Source of the DNA: Haloarculaceae archaeon H-GB1-1
Lineage (GTDB): Archaea; Halobacteriota; Halobacteria; Halobacteriales; Haloarculaceae
Direction: 5' to 3'
DNA: 55,686 bases
Assembly: GCA_029688825.1 (NCBI GenBank)
Contig: JARUKX010000021.1
Span: forward strand, 1 to 55,686
The position numbers were made by a program, and so were the translations under genes. Within the stretch, counting starts at the first letter, position 1; every line of letters begins with the position of its first letter. The notes under the pieces are model-generated. The model worked only from the letters and a program-made list of their open reading frames with translations, had not been told where the DNA came from and searched no databases. Below are positions 9,047 through 17,855 of this stretch, one piece after another.

Positions 9047-10006
9047 ATGAACGCTGAACGATTGCAACGGCGGTTCGTGGGGGTCCTCGTCGTCGCACTG
9101 GTCCTGCTCGCGGGCTGCGCGGGCGGCCTCCAGGGCGCCGGTGGCTCGGCGGACTCGGGGGCGGCACCCTCCTCCTACCAGGACGGTGCAGAGGCGTCGA
9201 GCGGCGGTGGCGGCGTCGGCAGCTACTACAGCGAGAGCGGTGACAGAGTCCTGATTCGGGAAGCGGACGTGCGCCTGCGCGTGGACGACTTCGAGACATC
9301 CTTCAGAAAGCTGCGGGGCGTCGCAGACGCCCACGGGGGCTACGTCGGCGACCGCTCCCAGCACAGCGACGGCGAGTGGGACAGCGGTCAGATAACGGTG
9401 CGCGTCCCCGCCGAGAACTTCTCTGCCGCCCGCGACGCCATCACCGAACTCGGCCACGTCGAGGACGAGAACGTGCGCGTGCTGGACTTCTCGACCCAGT
9501 ACCAGAACACCGACCGCCGCATCGAACAGTTGGAGGCCGACGAGCGCGAACTCGAACGGCTGCTCGCGAACACCTCCGACAGCGAGCAGGCACTCGAAGT
9601 GCGCCGGGAACTGGAGGGAGTCCGCAATCAGCTTCGCGAACTGCGCGCCCAGCAAGCGAGCCTCGAACAGCGCGAGGCCATGAGTACCATCCGCGTCGAC
9701 ATGCACGAACCCGAATCGCGGAAGCCGCCGAAGAACTTCGAGAGTTCGTTCGGGTTCACCGACGCCTTCCTCAGCGCCTTCTACGGCGGCCTGACCGCCG
9801 TGAAGTGGGTCATCGTCTTCTTCGGCTACGCGATCCCCATCGGCATCGCGCTCGTCGGCCTCGGCGCGTTCGGGTCGGTGCTGTTCCTGACCTGGCAGCG
9901 CATCTTCGGCTACATCCGGGGCGTCTTCGACGGTGAAGGGAGCGTCCGACCCGGCGGTGGTGAGCCGACGACCGACGACAGCGAAGCGAGCGACGACGAA
10001 CCCTAG
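9047..10006 (+). CDS. DUF4349 domain lipoprotein
   Basis: This 319-residue protein has a signal peptide and lipobox (Leu-Leu-Ala-Gly-Cys near residue 21), so it is exported and lipid-anchored. A low-complexity Gly/Ser linker follows. The DUF4349 domain starts at '[23 protein letters not shown]' and includes the usual central coiled-coil (residues about 150-205, Glu/Arg/Leu-rich, around [16 protein letters not shown]). A C-terminal transmembrane segment (near residues 250-285) and an acidic cytoplasmic tail end the protein. The ATG at 9047 was chosen because the signal peptide starts there. Function is unknown in the family. The 3' end overlaps the hemL stop codon by 4 bp, convergently. Confidence 0.85.
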   Translation: MNAERLQRRFVGVLVVALVLLAGCAGGLQGAGGSADSGAAPSSYQDGAEASSGGGGVGSYYSESGDRVLIREADVRLRVDDFETSFRKLRGVADAHGGYVGDRSQHSDGEWDSGQITVRVPAENFSAARDAITELGHVEDENVRVLDFSTQYQNTDRRIEQLEADERELERLLANTSDSEQALEVRRELEGVRNQLRELRAQQASLEQREAMSTIRVDMHEPESRKPPKNFESSFGFTDAFLSAFYGGLTAVKWVIVFFGYAIPIGIALVGLGAFGSVLFLTWQRIFGYIRGVFDGEGSVRPGGGEPTTDDSEASDDEP

Positions 10007-11391
10007 AGCGCGTTCTTGTACGCTTCCAGCGTCTCCTCGATGTCAGCCTCGGTGTGGGCGGCGGAGACGAACTGCGCCTCGAACTGGTTCGCGGTGAGGA
10101 AGACGCCCTGCTCTTTCATGGCCGGCCAGAACAGCCGCTCCCAGCGCTCGGTCTCGGCGGCGTCGACGTCAGCGCCGGTCTTCGGGCAGTAGTCGAAGCG
10201 CGGGCAGTCCGCGCGCTGTTTGCAGCCAGCCTCACACTGCTCATCGAGGTCGTCTGGCTCGCGGTTATCACCGCTCGCCGATATCGACGTGCGTGGCACG
10301 TCGCCCGGCCCTTCGCGGGTGAAGATGATCTTGAACAGCGAGTCCGTCCCGACGACCGTGTAGGAGGGTTCCTGGTCGGCGACGATGTCGGTCAGGCCCG
10401 CGCGGATTTTCTCGCCCAGTTCGTTGACGTGCTCGTAGACGTCGTTCTCGGCGGCGTAGCGGAGCGTTTCGAGCCCGGCGGCCATCGCGACTGGGTGGCC
10501 GGAGAAGGTGCCCGACTGGAAGACGTCGCCGCCGGGGGTGAACTGCTCGATGAGTTCCGAGCGGCCGCCGATAGCGCCGACGGGGAAGCCGCCGCCGATG
10601 ATCTTCGCGAGCGTCGTGATGTCCGGCGTGACGCCGAACTTGCCCTGGGCACACTGCAGGCCGCCGACGCGGAAGCCGGTGATGACCTCGTCGAAGATGA
10701 GCAGCGAGCCGTGATCGTCGGTCAGTTCGCGGAGCGTTTCGAGGTAGCCCTCGACCGGATGGACGATGCCGTGGTTGCCCAGCATCGGCTCGGTCAGGAC
10801 CGCCGCGATGTCTTGCCCGTGGGCCTCGAAGACCTCGCGGGCGGCGTCGGCGTCGTTGAACGGCACGGCGATAGTGTGCTCGGCGAACTCCTGGGGGATA
10901 CCGGGCGACGAGGGCGCGGTATTCGTGCCGGCTCCGTCGACGAGCGTCGACTCCTGTGCGCCGTGGTAGCCGCCCTGCATGACGACGATCTTGTCCCGGC
11001 CGGTGACGGCCCGGGCGAGTCGTACCGCGGAGACGGTCGCCTCGGTGCCGGAGTTGACGAATCGCAGCATCTCGACGCTGGGGACGTGCCGGGAGATGAA
11101 CTCAGCGAGTTCGACCTCGACCTCGGTGGGTGCGCCGTACATCGGGCCGGCGCTGGCGTACTGCTGGACGGCCGCGCGGACCTGTTCGGGCATGTCGTGA
11201 CCCAGCAGGAGTGGGCCGTAGCCGTTCACGTAGTCGATGTATCGGTTCCCGTCGGCGTCGATGACGTGGCCGCCGTCACCGCGCTCGACGAAGAAGGGGT
11301 ACGGTCGCGTCGCTCGCACGGACGAGTTCACGCCGCCGGCGAGTACCGACAGCGCCCTGTCGTAGAGGTCGCGTGACTGCTCGTGGTTCAT
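10003..11391 (-). CDS. hemL: Glutamate-1-semialdehyde 2,1-aminomutase
   Basis: This 462-residue PLP enzyme converts glutamate-1-semialdehyde to 5-aminolevulinate in the C5 route to haem and cobamides. Class III aminotransferase hallmarks are present: '[17 protein letters not shown]', the '[10 protein letters not shown]' Asp that contacts the PLP ring, and '[18 protein letters not shown]', with the PLP-binding Lys. The ATG at 11391 ([14 protein letters not shown]) is preferred to a TTG nine codons upstream. A Cys-rich segment (C-x3-C-x5-C-x5-C, residues about 395-415) sits near the C-terminus, where the bacterial enzyme has none. It could bind a metal. Confidence 0.92.
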   Translation of the reverse strand: MNHEQSRDLYDRALSVLAGGVNSSVRATRPYPFFVERGDGGHVIDADGNRYIDYVNGYGPLLLGHDMPEQVRAAVQQYASAGPMYGAPTEVEVELAEFISRHVPSVEMLRFVNSGTEATVSAVRLARAVTGRDKIVVMQGGYHGAQESTLVDGAGTNTAPSSPGIPQEFAEHTIAVPFNDADAAREVFEAHGQDIAAVLTEPMLGNHGIVHPVEGYLETLRELTDDHGSLLIFDEVITGFRVGGLQCAQGKFGVTPDITTLAKIIGGGFPVGAIGGRSELIEQFTPGGDVFQSGTFSGHPVAMAAGLETLRYAAENDVYEHVNELGEKIRAGLTDIVADQEPSYTVVGTDSLFKIIFTREGPGDVPRTSISASGDNREPDDLDEQCEAGCKQRADCPRFDYCPKTGADVDAAETERWERLFWPAMKEQGVFLTANQFEAQFVSAAHTEADIEETLEAYKNAL

Positions 11392-11436
11392 GGCGAGTGC
11401 TTCGACGTACTCCTTCAAGGAAGTGTCGAGACATTC

Positions 11437-13737
11437 TCACTCGACGACGGTGCGGAACTCGAAACGCGCGCCGCCCCGTCGTCCCTCGGTGACGGTGACG
11501 TCCCACCCGTGCGCCTCGGCGATGTCCCGGACGATGTTGAGCCCGAAGCCGGTCCCGCCGTCGCTGGTCGAGAACCCGGGGTCGAACACCTCCTTACGAT
11601 CCGCCTCGGAGATGCCCGGCCCGTCGTCCTCGACGAAGAATCCGCCGGGCAGTTCGCCGACACGGACGGTGACCCGTTCCCCGTCCGACGCGTCGCCGTT
11701 CGTCTCCGGGCGGCCGTGCTCGACGGAATTGCGGAACAGGTTCTCCAGGAGGTGGTGCAACCGACTGGGCGCGGCCCGCACCGTCCGGTCGGTTTCGAGT
11801 TCGAGGGTGGCACCGTCCGTCTCGACGTGTCCCCAGGAGGCTTTCGCGGCGGTGGTGAGGCGGACCTGCTCGGTCTCCTCGACGCGTTGGCCCTGCCGGG
11901 CCATGGTCAGCATGTCGTCGATGATCTCCATCATGCGCTGAAGCGAGTCGTCGATCTTCCGGGCTGCGGTCTCGTTGCCCTCTATCTCGCTGGCGTAGCC
12001 GAGCGCGACCTGGATGGGATTGCGGAGGTCGTGACTGACGATGCTGACGAAGTCCTCCAGCCGCTCGTTCTGGTGTTCCAGCTCGCTCTCGCGGGCCTTG
12101 TACTCGGAGATGTCCATGATGGTGCCGACGATGTGGTCGGGGCTGCCGTCGACGGTCTGCACGTCGCCCTGGTCTTCGATCCAAAGGTACTCCCCGTCGC
12201 CGCACCGAATCGGATACTGAATCCGATAGGACTGCGCCTCGTCCAGCGCCTCTTCGTACGCTTGCTCCACGGTATCGCGGTAGTCCGGATGGATGCGCTC
12301 CTTGTAGTCCGCGAAGTCTCCCACGTCGTCGGGGCCCATGCGGAGCACGCGCTCGACGCTCCCCTCTCGAGTGACGGCACCCGACTCGATGTCCCAGACC
12401 CACATGTAGGCGTTCGACGCCTCCAGCGCGACGTCCAGCCGCGTCTTCATGGCTTCCAGTTCGTCGGCGCGCCGCTGGCGGGTGAGCTCGTACCCCGTCC
12501 ACTGCGCGAGGAGATTGACGGTCGTCCGGGCGTCGTCGGTGCGCAGGTCCGTCGACGGATCGGTGTCGGCGAACCAGATCGTGCCGTACGTCTCGCCGGC
12601 GACGATGACTGGCGCGCCGACGTAGCTCGCGTGGTCTGCCCGTCCGTTCGTCCGGTCTTCGACCCACTCCTCTGTGGCGGCATCGGTCACGACCAGCGGC
12701 TCGCCACGGTCTATCGTCCGTTCACAGAAGGTTCCCGACATCTCGAGTTCGGTTCCCGCGACGACCCCCTCCTGTTCGGTGGCCGTTGCGACGATGGTGA
12801 GCGTGTCCCCGTCCGGACCGATCTTCGTCACGGTGCCGTTGGGGAGGCCGAGGCGCTCGGTGCCGAGTTCGAGGATGCGTTCGAGTCTGGTTGCGAAGTC
12901 CAGTTCGGGATTGGAACTCGCCTCGTAGAGCCGCCGGAGCCAGTCGACGTTCCGGCGCAGTCGCTCTTCGAGTTCGACTCGTTCGGTGATGTCGCGGATG
13001 TTCAGGACGATCCCCTCGACTGCCGACACGTCCAGCAGGTTCCGTGCCTTCACTTCGAGGATGCAGTACTCGCCGTTCGCCTGCTGGACGCGGAGGTCGG
13101 CCGTCCGCTCCGACTCCGGACTGGCCGCGACCTCGGAGAGCTTCGTGACCGCGAGTTCGCGGTCCTCCGAGTGGACCAGATCGAGCGCGTTGGTGCCTTG
13201 CAGCTCCGACGCCTCGTAGCCGAGGACCCGCTTGACGGAGGGCGCGACGTACTCGTAGGTCCCGTCGGGCGCGATGACGGAGACGATGTCCGTCGAGTGT
13301 TCGACCAGCTTCGTGAACCGCTCTTGTGTCTCCTCGACCGCCTGCTCGGCGCGGAACTGGGTGACGGCGTTCTCGACGCGGTTCGCCAGGACGGTGTACT
13401 GGTCGGTCCCGGTCTCCTTCTGGAGGTAGTCGGTCACGCCGTGTGAGATCGCTTCGCTCGCGATCTCCTCGCTGCCTTTTCCGGTGAAGAGGACGAACGG
13501 AAGCTCCGGATACCGCTCTCGAACGGCGTCCAGGAGCTCTAGCCCGTCCATCTCCGGCATGTCGTAGTCGCTGACGACGCAGTCGAAGGCGGCTGCGTCG
13601 ATCCGGTCGAGCGCCTCACCGGCGCTCGTGACGGCGTCGACCGTGAACCGGTCCTGTTCTCGCTCCAGGAACGTGGCCGCCATCTCGGCGAACCCCGGTT
13701 CGTCGTCGACGTGCAACACCCGAATTGACTCGTCCAT
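11437..13737 (-). CDS. Sensor histidine kinase with N-terminal receiver domain (REC-PAS-GAF-PAS-HisKA-HATPase)
   Basis: This 766-residue soluble signalling protein has, in order: a receiver domain (residues 1-120, phospho-acceptor Asp57 in VVSDYDMP, Lys in FTGKG); a PAS domain (about 135-260); a GAF domain (about 280-425); a second PAS/PAC domain (about 435-555); the HisKA dimerisation helix with the H box 'VSIVSHDLRNP'; and a HATPase domain with N box ENLFRNSVEH, G1 DDGPGI and G2 GTGFGL. No transmembrane segments are visible, so it senses a cytoplasmic signal. Such receiver-first kinases are common in haloarchaea. No partner response regulator is adjacent. The amt-PII gene lies upstream on the same strand, 249 bp away; a functional link is speculative. 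Confidence 0.9.
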   Translation of the reverse strand: MDESIRVLHVDDEPGFAEMAATFLEREQDRFTVDAVTSAGEALDRIDAAAFDCVVSDYDMPEMDGLELLDAVRERYPELPFVLFTGKGSEEIASEAISHGVTDYLQKETGTDQYTVLANRVENAVTQFRAEQAVEETQERFTKLVEHSTDIVSVIAPDGTYEYVAPSVKRVLGYEASELQGTNALDLVHSEDRELAVTKLSEVAASPESERTADLRVQQANGEYCILEVKARNLLDVSAVEGIVLNIRDITERVELEERLRRNVDWLRRLYEASSNPELDFATRLERILELGTERLGLPNGTVTKIGPDGDTLTIVATATEQEGVVAGTELEMSGTFCERTIDRGEPLVVTDAATEEWVEDRTNGRADHASYVGAPVIVAGETYGTIWFADTDPSTDLRTDDARTTVNLLAQWTGYELTRQRRADELEAMKTRLDVALEASNAYMWVWDIESGAVTREGSVERVLRMGPDDVGDFADYKERIHPDYRDTVEQAYEEALDEAQSYRIQYPIRCGDGEYLWIEDQGDVQTVDGSPDHIVGTIMDISEYKARESELEHQNERLEDFVSIVSHDLRNPIQVALGYASEIEGNETAARKIDDSLQRMMEIIDDMLTMARQGQRVEETEQVRLTTAAKASWGHVETDGATLELETDRTVRAAPSRLHHLLENLFRNSVEHGRPETNGDASDGERVTVRVGELPGGFFVEDDGPGISEADRKEVFDPGFSTSDGGTGFGLNIVRDIAEAHGWDVTVTEGRRGGARFEFRTVVE

Positions 13738-13986
13738 GCCTGGCTCCTACTTCCGTATCGTGGAGGAGCGGAAAAACACTTTCTCAAGAGTGAGTGTGAG
13801 AAAAACGGCCCGACGACGAGGGAGGCCGCCGCCGGAGCCGGGGGCACGACGATTTCGAGAGTGGAGGACGTGGGGGAAGGGGAGGGGGACCAGTGAGTTC
13901 ACACGCTCGGTCGGCTGTGAACCGACCCTGGACACCTCGACCGGGGCAGGACCGGCGTCATCGGTGTGGCGGAGCGACCGCCTCTC

Positions 13987-15660
13987 TCAGACCGCCTCCT
14001 GACCGCGGTTTCCGGTCCGGACCTGCACGGCGTCGTCGACCGTCGTGATGAATATCTTCCCGTCGCCGGGTTCGCCGGTCATCGCCGCGTCGCGGATGGC
14101 CTCGACGACCTCCTCGACGGGCGTGTCCGCGACGACGCACTCGACTTTCACCTTCTGGTGGAGGTCGACGACGTACTCCTCGCCGCGCCACTGACTCTTC
14201 TTCGCGGGCTGACTGCCGCGACCGGAGACGTTCGTCACGGTCAGCGACGGCGCGTCCGCCGCTGCGAGCGCCACCTTGACGTCGCCCAGCTTGTCCGGGC
14301 GGATCACCGCGGTCACCATCTTGATGCCGCTGTCGTCGCCGCTGCCGTCGGCGCGGACGACGCCGCCGTCGGTGATGACGCCGGGGTCGTCGCCCATGCC
14401 GAACTCGGGGTACGTCTCGACGCCGTGTTCGGCGACGTCCAGTCCCTTGCGCTCGTGGTGGGCGGAGACGCGAGACTGGCCGACCGCACGGAGCAGGCCG
14501 AACACCGCGCCCGTCGCGAGGACGGTCCAGCCCGCGATGACGACGACGCCGGTCGCCTGTGCGAGGAACGCGTCGAGGACGGTCACGCCCTGCGGGAGCG
14601 AGCTAGCGACGAAGGGGTACGCGAGCGTTCCGAGGACGCCGGCGGAGCCGTGGACCGGGAACACCGCACAGACGTCGTCGATACGCAGGCGCTTCTCGAC
14701 GAACTCGAAGACGACGGGGAGCTGTGCGCCGGCGAGCGCACCGACGGCGAGCGCGCCCCACCACGTCGTCGTGTCGGGGATGGCCGTGATGCCGACCAGG
14801 CCGGCCAGTAGGCCGTTGGCGACGTACAGCGTGTCGACCTTCTTCGTCTTGACCAGCGAGAACAGCGCGGCACCCATCGCACCGGCCGCCATCGCCAGCG
14901 TCGTCGTCATGGCGACGCGCCCGACGTAGTCGAACGCCCCGAGCGCGAGGTCACCGCTCTCGGTCACCGTGAAGACGCTCGCGGCCGTGCCGACGTTGAA
15001 GCCGTACCAGCCGAACGCGAGGACCAGCGTCCCCAGCGCGGCGAAGGTCAGCGAGTGACCGGGGATGACGTTCGCCGAGCCGTCGTCGTTGAAACGGTCC
15101 ATCCGCGGGCCGAGAATCCACGCCGCGGTCAGCCCGGCGATGCCGCCCATGCCGTGGACGATCATGCCGCCCGCGAAGTCGTGGAAGCCGACGCCGTAGA
15201 TGTCCGAGAGGAAGCCACCGGCCCACGTGATGCCGGTCACGACGGGGTAGATGACCGCCGCCAGCAGGATGGTGTAGCCGACGTACGCGCGGAGTTTCGC
15301 GCGGCCCGCCACCGCGCCGGAGACGATGGTCGCCGCCGTCATGGCGAACACCGCGCCGAACAGCCACGACACCCAGCCCGAGGAATCGGCGGCCATCGGC
15401 GTCGAGAAGCCGCCGCCGCCGACGAGCGAGGAGACGCCCGCGCCGACGACGAAGAACACCGTCACGCCGATGCTCCACGTCAGGAGGTTCTTCGTCAACT
15501 GGTTCGCGACGTTCTTCGTGCGTACCTGCCCCGCCTCCAGCATGGCGAAGCCGGCGTGCATGAAGAAGATCAGGAACGTCACCACGAGGACCCACATGGT
15601 GTTCACGCCCTCCGCGAGCACCGACGGGTCGATTGCCAGGGGAACGGATGATGCAGCCAT
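13987..15660 (-). CDS. amt: Ammonium transporter fused to a C-terminal PII (GlnK) domain
   Basis: This 557-residue protein has an Amt channel with about 11 membrane helices in residues 20-400 ('[25 protein letters not shown]' region). A linker follows, then a complete PII domain at residues about 446-557. The PII part aligns without gaps to the N-terminal 60 residues of E. coli GlnB. Gln39, Tyr51 and Lys58 equivalents are kept, as is the signature '[10 protein letters not shown]'. Separate GlnK proteins normally plug the cytoplasmic pore of Amt trimers in response to ATP/ADP and 2-oxoglutarate; here the regulator is covalently tethered. The ATG at 15660 is preferred to a GTG three codons upstream. 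No separate glnK is visible nearby. Confidence 0.93.
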   Translation of the reverse strand: MAASSVPLAIDPSVLAEGVNTMWVLVVTFLIFFMHAGFAMLEAGQVRTKNVANQLTKNLLTWSIGVTVFFVVGAGVSSLVGGGGFSTPMAADSSGWVSWLFGAVFAMTAATIVSGAVAGRAKLRAYVGYTILLAAVIYPVVTGITWAGGFLSDIYGVGFHDFAGGMIVHGMGGIAGLTAAWILGPRMDRFNDDGSANVIPGHSLTFAALGTLVLAFGWYGFNVGTAASVFTVTESGDLALGAFDYVGRVAMTTTLAMAAGAMGAALFSLVKTKKVDTLYVANGLLAGLVGITAIPDTTTWWGALAVGALAGAQLPVVFEFVEKRLRIDDVCAVFPVHGSAGVLGTLAYPFVASSLPQGVTVLDAFLAQATGVVVIAGWTVLATGAVFGLLRAVGQSRVSAHHERKGLDVAEHGVETYPEFGMGDDPGVITDGGVVRADGSGDDSGIKMVTAVIRPDKLGDVKVALAAADAPSLTVTNVSGRGSQPAKKSQWRGEEYVVDLHQKVKVECVVADTPVEEVVEAIRDAAMTGEPGDGKIFITTVDDAVQVRTGNRGQEAV

Positions 15661-15971
15661 GTAGTTCACCTTAGTTTGATTCTGCCAGCAATACTAGAAC
15701 GCTTGTGCACCTTTCCGCCGAATTCTACCTCGTTCGTTTCGATCATCACGGGCAATCCTGGCAGAGACAAACGTATAAAGGTTTGTTTTACAAAATCGCC
15801 AATTTCGAGATTTATGTGGGTGTTCGTCCAATATCCAACTAGATATGGGGAATATAAGGTTGTATATCGTCCAGAATGTGGTCGAATGGCCAGTAGAATC
15901 TGGACGTACGTTGGCCGCCGCCGAGCCGATGCTGCCGCTCTGTGGGTCGTCTGCGCGCGAGAATCGAACCG
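15661..15971. promoter_or_regulatory. AT-rich upstream region of amt-PII with inverted repeats
   Basis: This 311-bp gap is markedly AT-richer than its surroundings and holds no convincing gene. Three inverted repeats are visible: ACAAAC-N8-GTTTGT (15767-15786) straddling a TATAAA; ATATC-N6-GATAT (15831-15846); and CCAGA...TCTGG near 15871-15903. A closer TATA-like element, TAGTATT on the minus strand near 15690-15696, sits about 30-36 bp before the amt start. The arrangement suggests a regulated promoter for nitrogen uptake. Confidence 0.5.
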
Positions 15972-16217
15972 CTACCAGTCCTTGCAGTCGCCGCAGACGA
16001 ACCGCTCGCCGTCGCGCCAGAGCCGGGTGGTCTCCGTCGCACACTCGGCGCAGGGCTCCGGCGTCGCGGCCACGCGGTAGGTCGCCGTCGCTGGCTCGAC
16101 GTCGTCCGTCGAGACCGTCACCGACGCCGGCTCGTCGCCTCTCTCCGCCGTTTCGTCGTCGGACTCGTCCTCGCTCGGTTCGCTGGCGAAATCCCCCAGC
16201 GACGCGTCCTCGGCCAT
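15972..16217 (-). CDS. Small zinc-ribbon protein
   Basis: This 81-residue acidic protein has a disordered, Asp/Glu-rich N-terminal half and a C-terminal zinc knuckle: Cys-Ala-Glu-Cys about 20 residues before Cys-Gly-Asp-Cys, ending Lys-Asp-Trp. The four cysteines form a CxxC...CxxC site. I chose the ATG at 16217 because upstream codons read into the divergent promoter region. It belongs to the many small zinc-finger proteins of haloarchaea, and its role is unknown. Confidence 0.7.
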   Translation of the reverse strand: MAEDASLGDFASEPSEDESDDETAERGDEPASVTVSTDDVEPATATYRVAATPEPCAECATETTRLWRDGERFVCGDCKDW

Positions 16218-16312
16218 GGCGAGACGTCCGTGTTGGCACACAATAACGGCACCGACGCCGGTCCCGCCGCGGTCGCGAAACACCGAAGGTGTCCCCGGTC
16301 GAACGCCGACGC

Positions 16313-16528
16313 ATGGCAGGCTTCTGGACCCAGCTGATCGACAGCATCGTTTCGATGCCGCGAACGTTCGCGCCCGTCGCCACGAACGACCCCCTCGCGA
16401 CGCTCATGCTGCTCGTCGGGACGGTGCTGATGGCACTCTCCATCGGCTTCTTCAGCTACGTCTCGGTTCGAGCGGTCATCGCCGGCTTCCTTCCCGCACC
16501 GAGCAGCGGCGCCAGCCACCGGCCCTAG
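16313..16528 (+). CDS. Small single-span membrane protein
   Basis: This 71-residue protein begins MAGFWTQLIDS. It has one long hydrophobic stretch (about residues 28-50, Leu/Met/Val-rich with Gly), then a short Pro/Ser/Gly-rich tail. The ATG at 16313 was chosen over an upstream alternative because the N-terminus then begins with a normal amphipathic segment. It is divergent from the zinc-ribbon gene, and its stop overlaps the end of cofE by 4 bp. I do not recognise a family. Confidence 0.6.
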   Translation: MAGFWTQLIDSIVSMPRTFAPVATNDPLATLMLLVGTVLMALSIGFFSYVSVRAVIAGFLPAPSSGASHRP

Positions 16529-17271
16529 AACTCCCACTCGCGGAGGGCCTGGCGGACGAAGTCCGTCTCGGGGTCGCGAAAGAGGTCGTCGTGGCCGGCG
16601 TGGTCGCCGAACGACCAGTCGCGGACCACGGCGACGGGAGTGCCGCCATCGCCCTCGCCGGTCACGAGGTTCGCGGCGGCGGCGAGTTCGTCGACGACCG
16701 ACTGGACCGTGACGCCGAGTTCGCGGCCGTCGCGGTCGGTCTCGCCACGCCAGTCGCGGTTGGCGACCATCCCGGCCCACCCGAGCGCGACGCCGCGTTG
16801 GCCGTGCCGGAACGGCCGGCCGGAGGTGTCGGTGACGACGACGGGTACGCCGAGGTCCTCGTGGAGCCGCCGGGCGCTCGCGGCGGGGTCTTCGGGCAGC
16901 AGGAGCAGGTCGGCGTCGGGGACGTTCGAGCGGTCGATGCCGGCGTTCACCGTGACGTGCCCGAACCGGGTCGCCGAAAGCAGGAACGGCGCTTCCATGA
17001 GGAGTTCGTCGCTCTCCTCCAGCACCGCCTGAGCGAAGCGGGGGTCCTTCTCCTCGCCGGCCACCTCGCTCAGGTGGGCTGCGATCTCCCGGGCGCGCTC
17101 GCTCGCCGGGAAGTCCCCCAGGTCGGCCTGCCGGCCCTCGGCCTTCGAGACGATGGTGCTGGCGACGCAGACCACGTCGCCCGCTCGAAGCTCGGTCCGG
17201 TCGGCGACGAGTTCGGCGACGTCGTCGCCTGGCCGGACCTCGGGAATCCCCGCGACCGAATCGACGTGCAT
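16525..17271 (-). CDS. cofE: Coenzyme F420-0:L-glutamate ligase
   Basis: This 248-residue enzyme adds gamma-linked glutamates to F420-0 using GTP, the last step in making the redox cofactor F420. Family features are the N-terminal 'VCVASTIVSKAEGR', 'VTVNAGIDRSNVP' and 'VVVTDTSGRPFRHGQRGVALGWAGM' blocks. I chose the ATG at 17271; a GTG two codons upstream is an alternative. Other F420 genes (cofH, cofG, cofC) lie 22-28 kb downstream in the window. A phosphoesterase gene precedes it on the same strand with a 30-bp gap, so the two may be co-transcribed. Confidence 0.93.
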   Translation of the reverse strand: MHVDSVAGIPEVRPGDDVAELVADRTELRAGDVVCVASTIVSKAEGRQADLGDFPASERAREIAAHLSEVAGEEKDPRFAQAVLEESDELLMEAPFLLSATRFGHVTVNAGIDRSNVPDADLLLLPEDPAASARRLHEDLGVPVVVTDTSGRPFRHGQRGVALGWAGMVANRDWRGETDRDGRELGVTVQSVVDELAAAANLVTGEGDGGTPVAVVRDWSFGDHAGHDDLFRDPETDFVRQALREWEF

Positions 17272-17301
17272 ACTCACCCTCCGACGAGGTCCTTCAAAAG
17301 T

Positions 17302-17796
17302 TCACTCCTCACGCAGCGTCACGTCGAACTCGCCGTCGGCGACGTCGAGGACCATCATCGTCGTCCCGTCCGCTGGCGCGGCTCCCGTCGCGCTGCCGGG
17401 GTTGAGCAGGCGGACGCCCGCGTGGGTGATGTCGAGCACGTCGTGCGTGTGGCCGACGACGCCCACGACCGGCCCGTCGGTCTCGGCCTCTTCTTCGACG
17501 ATGCGGGCCACGCGGTCCAGATAGCCGCGGGGTGAGCCGGTCCCGTGCGTGACGACGAACTCCACGCCGCCGAGTTCGACGCTGGCGTGGGTGGGCAACC
17601 CCAGCGTGGGGTCCATGTTCCCGTGGACGGCCGTCAGTTCGCTCGCGAGGTCACGAACGTCGGCGAATGCGCCCTTCGAGTCGAAGTCGCCCGCGTGTAT
17701 CACGTGGTCGGCGTCGACGACGCGGTCGCGGACCCACTGCGGGACGTGCGAGGACCGCGAGGGAACGTGGGTGTCGCTGATGAGAGCCACTTCCAT
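17302..17796 (-). CDS. YfcE/MJ0936-type metallophosphoesterase
   Basis: This 164-residue single-domain calcineurin-like phosphoesterase has the metal-binding motifs in order: D-x-H (ISDTHVP), GD (HAGDFDS), GN (VHGNMD), a TH pair in 'VTHGTG', and GHTH (VVGHTHD). The two-metal site is therefore complete. Small archaeal members hydrolyse phosphodiester model substrates; the natural substrate is unknown. It precedes cofE on the same strand with 30 bp between them. Confidence 0.88.
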   Translation of the reverse strand: MEVALISDTHVPSRSSHVPQWVRDRVVDADHVIHAGDFDSKGAFADVRDLASELTAVHGNMDPTLGLPTHASVELGGVEFVVTHGTGSPRGYLDRVARIVEEEAETDGPVVGVVGHTHDVLDITHAGVRLLNPGSATGAAPADGTTMMVLDVADGEFDVTLREE

Positions 17797-17855
17797 ACCG
17801 GTCGTTCGGCGTCCGGAGGGGAAAACCTACCGTGGCGGCCGCCCGAGAGACTGGC

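Noticed and set aside
15950-15975. Minus-strand GGTTCGATTC resembling a tRNA T-loop next to the zinc-ribbon stop codon
   Set aside because: No acceptor stem or T-stem pairing can be drawn, and the preceding DNA codes for the zinc-ribbon protein.
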